From: Campylobacter sp.
Lineage (GTDB): Bacteria > Campylobacterota > Campylobacteria > Campylobacterales > Campylobacteraceae
Reading direction: 5' to 3'
Assembly (NCBI RefSeq): GCF_019423325.1
Contig: NZ_JAHZBQ010000001.1
Span: 868,001-932,000 of the forward strand
Length of the DNA stretch: 64,000 nt
Shown here: positions 54,709 through 64,000 of the stretch, one piece after another
Layout: the number at the start of each line of letters is the position of its first letter
Numbering within the stretch: the first letter of the stretch is position 1
Program-made: the position numbers and the translations under genes
Notes under the pieces: generated by a model
Told to the model about the DNA's origin: nothing
The model's input: the letters and a program-made list of their open reading frames with translations, nothing else
Database searches by the model: none

Positions 54709-56059
54709 TCGCGCCATTTTTAGTGATCTATGCGGGAGTTTTTCTATTTTGCGCGGGGGTGCGTCGTCAAAATTTTATCCTAAATTTAAAATTTGCGACG
54801 CGGATGCAGAGCGGGCATTGCATAGACGCCGTTTTCGTTGCAGAATTTCAAATTTTACGCCGCATCTCTTGCTAAGCACGCTACGCTTATTATATTTTAA
54901 GAGATAAAATTTCAAAATTTTATCGCCGAATCCACGGCTTGTGGAATTTATGCCGTATTTTCTGTTTCTTGGGGCGGGAAGGGGGCCCCAATTGCGAGGT
55001 CGCTCCCCTTCCCGCCCCAAACCCCACCCAACCTCCGACGACGCTAGCGGGGCGGACTGCGTCCGCGCATTTTTATTTAGCGGCTCGCGCCGCATGAAAT
55101 TCCGTATCGATAAATTTTTAAAATTCCACTACCGCTAAATTTTTATCATATTTGGAATTTTAAAATTCCATCCGTAGCCGCCAAGCCAATTTATCCGCCG
55201 ATAAATCGTCAAACCGCCGACCGACCGCAAAACCGACACGGCTTGCGGCGATGAAATTTAAGCAATGCGAGCTCAAATTCCATCCACGGCACGGCTTCTC
55301 CGTGGCGCGTTCATTCTGGCAGCGGTGCGACCGCAGCCGCACTCTATTAAATTCTATTCGGAGCCGCCGAACCGCCCTCGCCTCGTTTAAATTCTATCGC
55401 ACAAATTTTGCCGAGCGCTAAGGCGGAGGATGAACCGCCCCCGCTTTGTTTAAATTCCGCTGCACCGACCGATCGCCGACCAACCCCGGGATCGGTTACG
55501 AGCTCATTACAGGACCGATCGGCAGCAAGCCGGCCACAAACCAGCAGCCCGCCGAAGCAAACGATCTAGCAAAATCGAAAAGATCGGTCGCAAACAAACC
55601 TGTCGTTAAATCAAGGGATCGTCGAAGCGCTAAATCGGTCGTCGGTCCGGTTTCAAAACCGCTTGGTCCACCACAATGAGCGGGCCCGACTAACGAACCG
55701 AGGGAACCGAGCCGCAAATCCCCAACTGATTGCAATCCGAGCGGACTGATCCGCAAATAAGCAGACGGGCTAACGAGCTAGACGATCTAGCCGCAAATTG
55801 CCGACTAATTGCGAACCGAGCCGTTAATCGCTCGGTCACAGACCCGCTTCCAAGCCGCCCTGCCGCAGGTTAATTCTGAACCTACCCAAGCCGTAAGCAT
55901 AACTCGAAGCCGTCCGATCCGGTCGTAAGCCGATCTCAAAGCCACCCGGCAAGCGGGCTAGCCTCAAAATCGCCCAAGCCGCAAGCCAGTCCCGAAACTG
56001 CTTGGTTGCAAGCTAAACTAGAAGCCGCCCAATAAGCAGGCCAATCCCGAAACCGCCGC
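54709..56059. other. Long non-coding region with GC-rich structured DNA
   Basis: 1.35 kb without a credible gene. It has three parts: an AAATTT-rich section, a GC-rich hairpin (54969-55020), and from about 55440 an odd CCG/AAGCC-rich stretch with imperfect short repeats. Frames in the last part are short and not protein-like. Confidence 0.6.
54969..55020. repeat. Perfect 16-bp GC-rich inverted repeat
   Basis: TTGGGGCGGGAAGGGG (54969-54984) and CCCCTTCCCGCCCCAA (55005-55020) flank a 20-base loop. It is unusually GC-rich for this genome. No T tract follows on either strand. Confidence 0.9.
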
Positions 56060-57127
56060 TTACTCTACGTAAATTTTATACTCGCCGTAGCCGCGCGCGT
56101 CCATCTCCTCAAGCGGTATAAATTCCAAACTCGCGCCGTTGATGCAGTATCTCATACCGCCTTTATTCCTCGGTCCGTCCTCAAAGACGTGTCCTAAATG
56201 GCTGCCTCCTACGCGGCTAGAGACCTCGACGCGTTGCATACCGTGGCTGTCGTCTCGCGCATAGGCGATCGCATCGGTCGTTATCGGCTTTGAAAAGCTC
56301 GGCCAGCCGGTGCCGGAGTTGTATTTATCGGTAGAGGAAAAGAGCGGTTCTTTCGACACGATGTCGACGTAGATGCCCTTTTTATAATTCTTGTCGTATT
56401 CGCTAGAAAACGGCTGCTCGGTCGCCTTTTCCTGCGTGACTTGATACTGAAGCTCGGTCAAATTTTTCTTCAGCTCCTCCTTACTTTGCACTTTAAATTT
56501 TTCATCGTCCTCAAGCGGCTTTTTAGCAAGGCGCAGATCGATGTGGCAATATCCGCCAGGGTTTTTGTCTAGATAGTCTTGGTGGTAATCCTCCGCCTTA
56601 ACGTAGTTTTTAAGCGGCATAACCTCGACCGCTATCTTTTCATCATATTTGCTCTGCTTAAAGGCTACGAATTTACGCGCCGTCTCGCCGCTCGCCTCGT
56701 CGGTGTAGTAGATGCCCGTGCGATACTGGCGACCGCGGTCGCCCCCCTGCTTGTCGATCGAGAACGGATCGATGATGCGGAAATAATGCGCCAAAATTTC
56801 AGGCTCGCTGATGACATTGGCGTCGTATTTTAAGTGTAGCGTCTCGGCATGATCGCTGCTATGTAAGCCCTCGTAGCTTGCTTTATCGCTCTTGCCGTTG
56901 GCGTAGCCCACCTGCGTAGCGACTACGCCGTCAAGCTGCTTGAAATACGCCTCCATACCCCAAAAGCAGCCGCCTGCCAGATAAATTTCTTTTACGTTTG
57001 CGTTCACGCCGCCTCCTTTAACTTTAAAATTTGCGTCCGCCGCGCTGCTGCCGTCTGCGGCATTTAGCGCGACTAAATAACCCATCGCCAAGGCAAAGAG
57101 GCAGATTAAAACTTTAGAAATTTTCAT
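56060..57127 (-). CDS. msrAB: Secreted bifunctional methionine sulfoxide reductase MsrA-MsrB
   Basis: Repairs both S- and R-methionine sulfoxides. A signal peptide (about 1-24) sends it to the periplasm. The MsrA domain has nucleophile Cys54 in [12 protein letters not shown] and GGYCHIDL with Cys194 as likely resolving Cys. The MsrB domain from about 225 has [26 protein letters not shown] and catalytic Cys328 in [11 protein letters not shown]. The zinc CxxC pairs of some MsrB are absent. Length 355 aa is standard for this fusion. It has no operon partner. Confidence 0.96.
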   Translation of the reverse strand: MKISKVLICLFALAMGYLVALNAADGSSAADANFKVKGGGVNANVKEIYLAGGCFWGMEAYFKQLDGVVATQVGYANGKSDKASYEGLHSSDHAETLHLKYDANVISEPEILAHYFRIIDPFSIDKQGGDRGRQYRTGIYYTDEASGETARKFVAFKQSKYDEKIAVEVMPLKNYVKAEDYHQDYLDKNPGGYCHIDLRLAKKPLEDDEKFKVQSKEELKKNLTELQYQVTQEKATEQPFSSEYDKNYKKGIYVDIVSKEPLFSSTDKYNSGTGWPSFSKPITTDAIAYARDDSHGMQRVEVSSRVGGSHLGHVFEDGPRNKGGMRYCINGASLEFIPLEEMDARGYGEYKIYVE

Positions 57128-58282
57128 ATTTGATCCTTTCGTTTTAAATTTTGCGCAATTTTACAATCTCTAAATGAAGCGAGAGTGAAAGAGAGAAATT
57201 TTATCGCTTACGGCGGATCGCTACCCAAATTTTATCGCCGCAGGATCGGAGCTTTCGGCTCGTCGTCGCCGCAGAATTAGAATTTTATCGCTGCGGCGGC
57301 GCAAGATCAAAATTTTATCTTATCCTCGCAGCGCGCTGCAGCATCGGAATTTTACCTCCTCGCAAGCGGTTAAAATTCTATGCTATAACGAGGGCTGAAA
57401 TTTTACCGCCGCCGCCAAGATTAAAATTTTACCGCTTCAGCGAGGGGGGGCGGATTTCGCTAGCGCGGCGAGCGGTTGGATTTGATCGCCGCGGCAAGAA
57501 TTAAAATTTTACTACCGCTATAGGGTTAGAATTTCATCGCCCTCACGCTATGATGAAATTTGTCCCTTTTACGAGCGAGACCCTTGCGCCGTCCATTCGC
57601 CTGCGCTACGGCTCGTATGAAATTTATCCATTCGCGCGGCTTACGTGGGGATTTTAGAGATTTTGATACGCCCTATTGCGGCGCGAAATTTTATTGTCGC
57701 GCCTCGCGGCTAGATTTTGTTACCGTCACGATAATTAAAATTTTACCGCCGCGCAAACGTAATCTGAGCCTGATTTAGCGCCTTTGCGAGTTTTACGACG
57801 CGGCCGAATTCTACCGCGCGCCGTTTTGCGAGGGCACGAACTGCTCGCGGGACGGAAGCTTTGCACTGCGCCCGCTACTCTACTACGCGATTAAATTTTA
57901 TCTACGCACCGCTGCGATCGCGGCACGGCACTTATCCACCGCGCGGCTAAATTTTCTACACGCCGCTTAGGTTGCGGCACGGCGTCCATCCGCTTGCCGC
58001 GCGATTAAAATTTATCTATAAGGCGCATCGATCGCGACGATACGCCTTATTAAATTTACTCTGACGCCGTATCTACCGCAAAGAGGCGTCAAAATTTCGA
58101 CGTAAAATGGACACGAAGCCGAAAAGCTGCTATTACGACACGGCTTTAGCATTCAAATTTCGACGCAAAATGGGTACCGCGAGATAAAATTTACGCCGTT
58201 GTGCGGCGACGAGGCGCGAACCCATCCGCTGCGTGCGCGATTAAATTTAAAATTTACGCGCCGCACCGATACGTAGCGCCAT
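57128..58282. other. Long intergenic region rich in AATT and GCGC motifs
   Basis: No gene is recognised. Units such as AAAATTTTATCGC and AAATTTTACC recur through 57190-57540 and AAATTTTCTAC / AAATTTCGACG units through 57890-58190. A run of seven G is at 57444-57450. Confidence 0.6.
57190..57540. repeat. Intergenic AATT array with TTATCGC flanks
   Basis: AATTTTATCGC, AATTTTACC and AATTTCATCGC recur at wider spacing (about 25-45 bp) with GC-rich spacers. It is a looser form of the arrays elsewhere. Confidence 0.6.
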
Positions 58283-58660
58283 ATCGCGTAGCTAAACCCG
58301 CGCCGCGCAGTAATATAACTAAGCGCGAACAGTCGGATTCGCACTGCCTCAGCTACGTAGCGGAGCGCAGCCATTTACATCGTGCACGGCTTCGTAGCTG
58401 AGATAGTAGGACCTGCGCCGTGCAGTCGCTGTAGTGAAGCGCAAGCAGCCGGGTCTGCGCCGCGTTGGCGCGCAACAAAGCACCGTGCATTAGATCCGCA
58501 CCGCGCCCGCTACAAAACGATATGCCGCACAGCTAAATCGTCGCCGCACAACCGTATGGCAAAGCGCAAGTAGTCCGATTGGCATCACGCTCGCCGCGTA
58601 TCGGAGCGCAACCGGGGTCCGCGCCGCGGCCGATACACAGCGAGCAACGAGATCCGCTCC
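58283..58660. repeat. Degenerate tandem repeat of about 105-135 bp, three copies
   Basis: Copies aligned on AGCTAAA/AGCTGAG begin near 58290, 58396 and 58531, and each carries AAGCGC-A then a GCGCCGC- or GTAGCGGAGCGC-type tail. The first and third copies match at roughly 60-70 percent over 85 bp by eye. On the minus strand copies one and three read ALRY-A....I.L.AL.....RR.FS.A..R.V, so the repeat may descend from coding sequence. Confidence 0.6.
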
Positions 58661-58742
58661 GGCGCGGTTTTCAAGATTTGCAACGGCATAAAAAGTTGCG
58701 AAGCTATCGAACAAGATCCGCTCCGACGCAGGCGAGCAAAAT

Positions 58743-60281
58743 TTAGTGCAAAAAGTGGCGCACTCCCGTAAAATACATCGCCATGCCGAACTCATCGGCG
58801 CTTGCGATCACCTCATCGTCGCGGATGCTGCCGCCTGGCTGCACCACCGCCGCAACGCCCGCGGCATGGGCGATCTCGATGCTGTCTTTAAACGGGAAAA
58901 ATGCCTCGCTGGCAAGCGCGCAACCGCTCAGATCGACGCCCACGTCGCGAGCCTTGGCCACTGCTGCACGTGCGGCGTCCACGCGGCTCGTCATACCCAT
59001 GCCGATCGCGACCATCGCGCGATTTTTGACGTAAACTACGCAGTTGCTCTTCGTAAGTGCGGCAATCTGCCACGCGATTTTTAGATCATCAAGCTCGCTC
59101 TCGCTAGCCGCGCGCCCCGTGACGCAGCGGGCATTTGCGACCTCGCCCGCGCCCACGTAGTCGCGCTGCTGATACACAAAGCCGCCGTCAATGAATTTAA
59201 AATCATACTTGTCGTTTTCGCGAATTAAAAACTCCCCGCCCTGCTCGAAAATTTTAATGCGCTTTTTCTTTTCAAATACCGCAAGTGCCGTGGGCGTAAC
59301 GCGGGCGGCAAGGATAACTTCGACAAAAATTTCATTAATTTTATGCGCTAGTTCCTCGTCCAAAACGCCGTTTATCGCCACGACGCCGCCGTATGCGCTT
59401 ACGGGATCGCATTTTAGCGCCTCTACGTAGCTTTCAAGCAGGCTTCCCTTTACGGCGAAACCGCATGGATTGGCGTGCTTGCAGATCGCTACCGCGGGCG
59501 CCTCCCCGAAGCTGCTAGCGAGCATCAGCGCGCCGTGCATATCGGTCATATTGTTAAAGCTCGCCTCGCCCTTTAGGCTCTTAAAGTGCTTGCTAAAAAA
59601 GTCCTCGAACTCGTACAGCGCGCCCTTTTGGTGCGGATTTTCGCCGTAGCGAGTATCGAATACCTTGCTGCCCGTGATAAATTTTTTCGCGCCGAAGCCT
59701 CCGTTAAAGCGCTCGTTCATATAGTTTGCGATCATCGCGTCGTAGGCTGCGGTGTGCTCATAAGCTTTAATCATCAAATTTTGCCTAAATTTCAGCTTCT
59801 CGCTCTCGTCCGCGCTGTTTAAATTTTGCAAAACCGCGTCGTAATCAAGCGGACTCGTGACGACATAGACGCTCGCAAAATTCTTAGCCGCGCTTCGAAC
59901 CATCGCAGGCCCGCCGATGTCGATGTTTTCGATAATCTCGGAAAAATCGTCGGTGCGAGCTACGGTCGCTTTAAAAGGATATAGATTTACGCACACGAGA
60001 TCGATGCCGCCGATGTCGTGCTGCGCAGCTTGACTTGCGTGATTTACGTCGTTTCGCTTATACAAAATTCCGCCGTGGATCTTTGGATGCAGGGTCTTAA
60101 CCCGCCCCTCAAACATCTCGGGCGAACCCGTGTATTGGCTCACTTCCGCTGCTTTCACGCCATTTTGCAAAAGCAGTTTATGCGTGCCACCCGTGCTTAA
60201 AATTTCAAATCCGAGCTTCTGTAGCCCGCGAGCAAACTCTACGACGCCCTCTTTATCGCTGACGCTGATTAACGCTCTCAT
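58743..60281 (-). CDS. purH: Bifunctional AICAR formyltransferase / IMP cyclohydrolase
   Basis: Last two steps of IMP synthesis. The N-terminal cyclohydrolase domain starts [20 protein letters not shown] and contains [11 protein letters not shown] and [13 protein letters not shown]. The transformylase domain has [24 protein letters not shown] and the C-terminal [21 protein letters not shown]. Length 512 aa is normal. It is followed on its 5' side by a lipoprotein gene 16 bp upstream, so these may be co-transcribed. Confidence 0.97.
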   Translation of the reverse strand: MRALISVSDKEGVVEFARGLQKLGFEILSTGGTHKLLLQNGVKAAEVSQYTGSPEMFEGRVKTLHPKIHGGILYKRNDVNHASQAAQHDIGGIDLVCVNLYPFKATVARTDDFSEIIENIDIGGPAMVRSAAKNFASVYVVTSPLDYDAVLQNLNSADESEKLKFRQNLMIKAYEHTAAYDAMIANYMNERFNGGFGAKKFITGSKVFDTRYGENPHQKGALYEFEDFFSKHFKSLKGEASFNNMTDMHGALMLASSFGEAPAVAICKHANPCGFAVKGSLLESYVEALKCDPVSAYGGVVAINGVLDEELAHKINEIFVEVILAARVTPTALAVFEKKKRIKIFEQGGEFLIRENDKYDFKFIDGGFVYQQRDYVGAGEVANARCVTGRAASESELDDLKIAWQIAALTKSNCVVYVKNRAMVAIGMGMTSRVDAARAAVAKARDVGVDLSGCALASEAFFPFKDSIEIAHAAGVAAVVQPGGSIRDDEVIASADEFGMAMYFTGVRHFLH

Positions 60282-60297
60282 CTTTTCTCCTTTTAAT

Positions 60298-60888
60298 TTA
60301 TTCGCATAATTTTTTAAAAATCAGCTCGCGCATGTCGTTTGCATTAAGCTGAAAATACAAAATCGCCTCACGGCGAGCCTTTTGATACTCGCGCCTTGCT
60401 TTTTCATCTGCTGCGCCGAGCTTTGCGCCTTTAAATTTCGCCATACGCGCCGAACTCAGCTCTTTTAGCCTCTCGCCGCCCGGAGAGATACCGCCGCTAT
60501 AATTAAACCACTCTTTGCTTTGAAAAATATTAAATAAAATTTGAAAATCTACGAAATTTCCCTTATTATACTCGGCGCAGACCCCCTTTTTGTGGCTTGC
60601 GGTGTAGATCGCGCCGTATCTGCGCTCGAAAAAATATAGTTTTATGAGCTTTGCATTTTTGTCTAAATTTGCGCCGCTACCGCCTAAAATCGCAAGCCTC
60701 GCATCTCCGCGCGTTTCGTAAGGGCCTAAAATCGCGCCGTTTTCGTAGAGATTTCCGCCGTAAAAAGCGTATTTCGTATCTCCAAGCTCGTTTGAAAGAA
60801 CGTAGGTTTTATCGGTTGTGGGCGAGTTTTTGCCCGCGCAGCCGAGCAGCGACAGAGCCAAAAACAGAGACGAGATAAAAAATTTCAT
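60298..60888 (-). CDS. Putative lipoprotein
   Basis: 196 residues with a lipoprotein signal ([12 protein letters not shown], lipidated Cys17). The rest is a mixed-fold domain with a Lys/Arg-rich helix near the end ([20 protein letters not shown]). It lies directly upstream of purH (16 bp) with the same orientation. Function unknown. Confidence 0.75.
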   Translation of the reverse strand: MKFFISSLFLALSLLGCAGKNSPTTDKTYVLSNELGDTKYAFYGGNLYENGAILGPYETRGDARLAILGGSGANLDKNAKLIKLYFFERRYGAIYTASHKKGVCAEYNKGNFVDFQILFNIFQSKEWFNYSGGISPGGERLKELSSARMAKFKGAKLGAADEKARREYQKARREAILYFQLNANDMRELIFKKLCE

Positions 60889-61361
60889 CGCAAAAATCCT
60901 TTAAATTTTAAAATTTTGCCGAATTTATGAAGCGGAATCGGCAAAGCGGAATTTGCTAAATTTACCGCGCGCAAATTTTAAATTTACTTTTCAAATGCCG
61001 CCGCGTTGCCCGCGCGGACGTAAATTTTAAAATTTTGCGCCGCTTACAAAGACTAAATTTAAAAGCCGCAACGCAAAATGTAAATTTAAACCGCAGCGTA
61101 AATTTAGCCGAAAAAATCGGCGCGAATCGGCTAAATTTAAAATTTCACGGCGCAGCTTTTATCGCCAAGCTAGGTTGGCGCTTGCTTTTGCCGCTTTTTA
61201 AAATTTTAAATTTACCTGCACATCCTATTTTCCAGCTCGTCCATAAGCGCGGCTATGTCATCATCAATCGCACCTTACCGCTGCTGCTCGTTTAAATTTT
61301 ATGCGCCGCTTTAAATTTTACAAGCCGTAAATTTAAAGCGGCACAAGACCCAAAAACCGCA
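60889..61361. other. Intergenic DNA dominated by AAATTTAAA motifs
   Basis: No gene. The motif TAAATTTAAAA with GCCGC spacers recurs across 60900-61340. It contains the lipoprotein promoter and the 3' region of the protease-like gene. Confidence 0.55.
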
Positions 61362-62393
61362 CTAAATATAATAGATGCTGTTTTTGATATTTTTGCCGTC
61401 GAGTTCGTTTTTGCGCCACGAGCTCTCGTCGTTTAGCACGATCCAGCGCTTCTCCTCCTCGCGGTAAAACCAATCCTTGTCGATCTGATAGTAGATCTGA
61501 CATCCCGAAATTTCGATGATATTGGCGATGTTATTGTCGTGGTAGTTGTTCTCGTCGAAGTCGGTGAAAGTGCGCTGCCCCATCTCGGCGTAGAGCTCGT
61601 TTAAAATTTGAAGCATCTCGCTTAGGCGCGTATCCATCTTCTCGACCTGAAGCCCAAGCTCGTTAGCCTCTCTGAATAAGATCGGATAGTCGTGCGACGG
61701 ATAGCCGCTGTTTAGCTTGTCGCTGATAAAGGCGATCTTTTGCTCATCTTCGAAGTGGTAGCGCAGAATTTCGCGGCAAATTTTAAGCGACAGGCTGCTT
61801 GCGCGATCGACGGCGCCGAAAACGAGCGGATGGATATATTTGTAAAGCTCCTTGTACGGGTTCTCGTCGTTCGGGCGCTCGTTATTTTTCCAAAGCTTCA
61901 CCACGCGGCTTAGCTCGTCCATCGAAACGTTGGCTTGGTCGTTGGTGTTCGTAACCGGCGAAAGCTCGTGGCGTAGCGAAGTATCGACCGACGTTAGGTA
62001 TCCTAGCGGCCCCATTAAAATTTTATTCGCTCCAAGCGCCATCATCGTAGCCGCCGAAGCGCAGTTTGCCGGCACCAGCGCGATCAGCTCGTCGCAGTGG
62101 TTACGCAGGATCGAGACGATCTTAAGCGATGCGATGCCGCTGCCGCCGTCAGATTTGATGTAAAGATAGAGCTTTTCGAAATGCTTGCCCTTGAGGTGGT
62201 CGTTGATACTGATCGCGTCGTTACCGCAGACGCTGCCCGCGCCCGAATTGAAGTAGGTAAGCAGCGGTGCGCCCAGATATTTCTCGATATTGGTGATCAC
62301 CTCTTGCGTTTGCTTCATCAAGATCGGCGGTTGCTTCGCCGCCTTTTTAGCGCCCTGCTTCTGCGGCTCCTCGTCTTTGGATAAAAATCCCAT
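61362..62393 (-). CDS. SDH/ClpP-type serine protease-like protein
   Basis: 343 residues of the ClpP-crotonase fold, resembling the serine dehydrogenase proteinase family (PF01972) related to SppA. Glycine loop YIKSDGGSG at 79-87 would form the oxyanion hole, and the candidate nucleophile Ser113 is in NCASAATMMALGANKILMG. There is no signal peptide or membrane helix, so it is cytoplasmic. The C-terminal ~100 residues are unfamiliar. Substrate is unknown. It is isolated from its neighbours by gaps of more than 400 bp. Confidence 0.75.
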   Translation of the reverse strand: MGFLSKDEEPQKQGAKKAAKQPPILMKQTQEVITNIEKYLGAPLLTYFNSGAGSVCGNDAISINDHLKGKHFEKLYLYIKSDGGSGIASLKIVSILRNHCDELIALVPANCASAATMMALGANKILMGPLGYLTSVDTSLRHELSPVTNTNDQANVSMDELSRVVKLWKNNERPNDENPYKELYKYIHPLVFGAVDRASSLSLKICREILRYHFEDEQKIAFISDKLNSGYPSHDYPILFREANELGLQVEKMDTRLSEMLQILNELYAEMGQRTFTDFDENNYHDNNIANIIEISGCQIYYQIDKDWFYREEEKRWIVLNDESSWRKNELDGKNIKNSIYYI

Positions 62394-62812
62394 GTTTTTC
62401 CTTTCGTGTTGGTTTGGTTTTAAAATTTTATTTCATAAATAACAATCAGCCTTAACGCTATCGCATATTAAAATTTCAACATTCGCGCATACTACTTGCC
62501 GCCTTTATCTTGCGCTTAAAATTCTCGCGCCGCATGTTGACTGCCTGCGCGATGCGCAACAGGGCTGCATTAAGCGCCCTGCAGGTCTTACGAGCTTGGA
62601 ATTTTAAATTTAGATGCGAATTTAACTGTGCCGCATACTTTGAAATTTCGCCGCCGCGCTGCAGCCAATCTCTCGCGACCTGAAATTTTCGCACGCCACG
62701 TATCTTAAGATATCATGCCCAAATTCTTTTGCCGCACCTTATCGCCGTATCGCAAGCCCTACCTTAAAATTTCAAGGCGTTTTGCGCCCTCAAATTTTAA
62801 AATTTGCTCGCC
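62394..62812. other. Intergenic DNA of about 420 bp
   Basis: No gene is supported. A 72-codon minus-strand frame at 62476-62694 lacks a ribosome site. Confidence 0.5.
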
Positions 62813-63805
62813 CTACTTCTCGCCGAAGCGCTCCTTTAAAATTTTATACGCCTCGTTGATCTCCTGAAGCTTCTTTGTACCCTCCTGGATGATCTCCTCG
62901 TCCGCGCCCTTGCCCATCAGGATGTCGGGGTGATATTTTTTCACGAGCTCGCGATATTTTTTCTTGATCTCGCTAAACGTAGCGTCCTTGGAGAGCCCCA
63001 AAATTTCATACGGATCTCTTTTGCTTTTGGCCGATCCGTAGCCTTGCGAGCCACCCGAATAGCCGCTACCATACCCACCAGAATATCCGCCGCCGTATGA
63101 ACCGCCCGAACTTTGCGAGCCTCCGTAGCCCGAACCGGCCGAGCCGCCATAGCCGTAGCCGGTACCGCCGCCATAACTGCTGCTGCCGTAGCCACCCGTG
63201 CTTCTGCCGCCGTATTTGTCCCAATAGCCGCCGCTTCTTGTGCTATAGCCGTCGTATTCGTCGTAAGCCGTATCGCTTTGCGCGCCGCCATTTTCGTAAT
63301 AGGTGCCGTAAAAGCTGCGCTCAAAGGTCGCAAACATCTGGCTTTGGATATGCTCGGGCAAGCCCAATCCGTCGCAAATCTGCGAGATCGTGCGCCGCTC
63401 TGCTGCGCTAAAACCGCGATCGACATAGGCTAAATTTAAAAAGAAATAGATTAGCCCAGTTTTGCGACTCGGGCTCGGGCGGTAGGTTTGGTTATATTTC
63501 TCGGCGAGCTCGCGCACGTTTGCAAGGTTTTCTTTCTCGAGCTTATAAACGAGCTTCAGCGCCTCGCGTTCGCGCTCGCCGGCGCCCATTTGGCGCACCA
63601 AATCGTCCAAAATTTCGCTTATCATCGCGGCTTCGGACTCGCTTACGTGTCCGTCGCTTTTGGCGACCTTAGCTAGAAGCGCTACTAAAATTTTAGCCTC
63701 CCCTAGCTGCATTTGCGCCTTGCCGCGATAGCCCGAGTTGCCGAGAGCCCCGCCGATCTGCGCGAAAATATACAGCGCGATTAAAATAAATATGACGCTA
63801 AGCAC
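62813..63805 (-). CDS. DjlA-like co-chaperone: TerB domain, Gly-rich linker, DnaJ domain
   Basis: 330 residues: an N-terminal membrane helix (about 1-17), a TerB-like helical domain (about 33-160; [21 protein letters not shown] and [17 protein letters not shown]), a Gly/Ser/Tyr-rich linker (about 185-260) and a J domain at the C-terminus with [19 protein letters not shown] and the HPD triad in KKYHPDIL. This is the DjlA layout, stimulating DnaK at the membrane. The start is GTG, one base after the purL stop. The same order purL / this gene / purH, interrupted here by two genes, occurs in C. jejuni. Confidence 0.87.
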   Translation of the reverse strand: MLSVIFILIALYIFAQIGGALGNSGYRGKAQMQLGEAKILVALLAKVAKSDGHVSESEAAMISEILDDLVRQMGAGEREREALKLVYKLEKENLANVRELAEKYNQTYRPSPSRKTGLIYFFLNLAYVDRGFSAAERRTISQICDGLGLPEHIQSQMFATFERSFYGTYYENGGAQSDTAYDEYDGYSTRSGGYWDKYGGRSTGGYGSSSYGGGTGYGYGGSAGSGYGGSQSSGGSYGGGYSGGYGSGYSGGSQGYGSAKSKRDPYEILGLSKDATFSEIKKKYRELVKKYHPDILMGKGADEEIIQEGTKKLQEINEAYKILKERFGEK

Positions 63806-63806
63806 G

Positions 63807-64000
63807 CTAGTCTTCGCTCTTTATGATCTTAGCAAACTCGCCAAAGTAAATTTCTTTTAGCGCTTTTAGATTTTTAGAGACGGAATTTATGCGAAATGTT
63901 TCGCCGCCGCTGATGCCTAGTCGCATCAAGCTTAGCCCGTATTTTGCGGCGAGCTCCTTAAATTTCGCCTCGTCGCGCACGCCGAAAATCGCGCGCGAAA
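63807..64000 (-). CDS. purL: Phosphoribosylformylglycinamidine synthase II, 3' end
   Basis: The last 64 codons of a minus-strand gene that continues beyond the right edge. The end reads [20 protein letters not shown], then [12 protein letters not shown] and a final [17 protein letters not shown], which fits the C-terminus of epsilonproteobacterial PurL (the GGE-F segment aligns with the final PurM/PurL domain). The gene order beside the TerB-DnaJ protein supports it. The identification rests on a short piece. Confidence 0.7.
   Translation of the reverse strand, partial: SRAIFGVRDEAKFKELAAKYGLSLMRLGISGGETFRINSVSKNLKALKEIYFGEFAKIIKSED

Noticed and set aside
57444..57450. Run of seven G as a phase-variation tract
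   Set aside because: It is in a gene-free region and not positioned to affect any reading frame or recognisable promoter.
58153..58795. Short minus-strand frames with similar peptides downstream of purH as small genes
   Set aside because: They follow the degenerate ~120-bp repeat, overlap the purH end, lack ribosome sites and resemble no family.

Overview
The window looks like a chromosome segment of a Campylobacter-type epsilonproteobacterium. Evidence is the napAGHBLD nitrate reductase operon, a ciaD-like gene next to cca, the order purH / TerB-DnaJ protein / purL, a selenocysteine formate dehydrogenase with its fdhD and ModE-like genes, hrcA-grpE-dnaK, and a tmRNA whose tag reads ANNVKFAPAYAKAA. 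Coding DNA is GC-richer than in C. jejuni and AATT/AAATTT motifs saturate the non-coding DNA. I would guess C. gracilis or a relative, but the species is inference.

Layout. 1-5040 (minus): leuD, leuB, a small TPR-like gene, a greatly enlarged ciaD-like gene, cca, and a long open frame that leaves the left edge. 5448-8099 (plus): rpoD and a DJ-1/PfpI gene. 8895-16962 (minus): a DKNYY-domain membrane protein, a uracil permease, gpsA, gatB, a small membrane protein and atpB. 17558-20849 (plus): hrcA-grpE-dnaK. 21376-24213: a tungstate transporter arranged divergently, tupA against tupBC. 24614-32269 (minus): a cysteine desulfurase-like gene, a broken ankyrin gene, a small gene, the ModE-like regulator, fdhD and fdhA with a UGA selenocysteine codon. 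32803-39228 (plus): nap operon. 40134-46271: AI-2E family permease, a ribD remnant, a duplication-broken membrane gene, ruvB. 46686-49435: panB, ssrA, then orphan immunity-type genes. 49841-53388: three tRNAs, a pilin, aguB and aguA. 53762-64000: a stop-interrupted Cys-rich protein, msrAB, purH, a lipoprotein, a ClpP/SDH-like protease, a TerB-DnaJ protein and the 3' end of purL.

Theme: tungstate uptake, a ModE-like regulator, formate dehydrogenase and nitrate reductase sit within about 18 kb, forming a Mo/W-dependent formate-to-nitrate respiration block.

The most unusual signal is a short AATT-centred repeat (units of about 12-18 bp, often exactly 15) that fills intergenic DNA and also occurs in frame inside at least six genes that are otherwise unrelated: the edge gene, ciaD, tupC, napL, the AI-2E permease and aguB. 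It is read in more than one frame, giving Asn-Phe/Asn-Ser linkers in most and Glu-Ile-Leu/Lys-Ile-Leu linkers in aguB. Several accessory genes are decayed by single lesions: a frameshift, a 64-bp duplication, an in-frame stop and end deletions.
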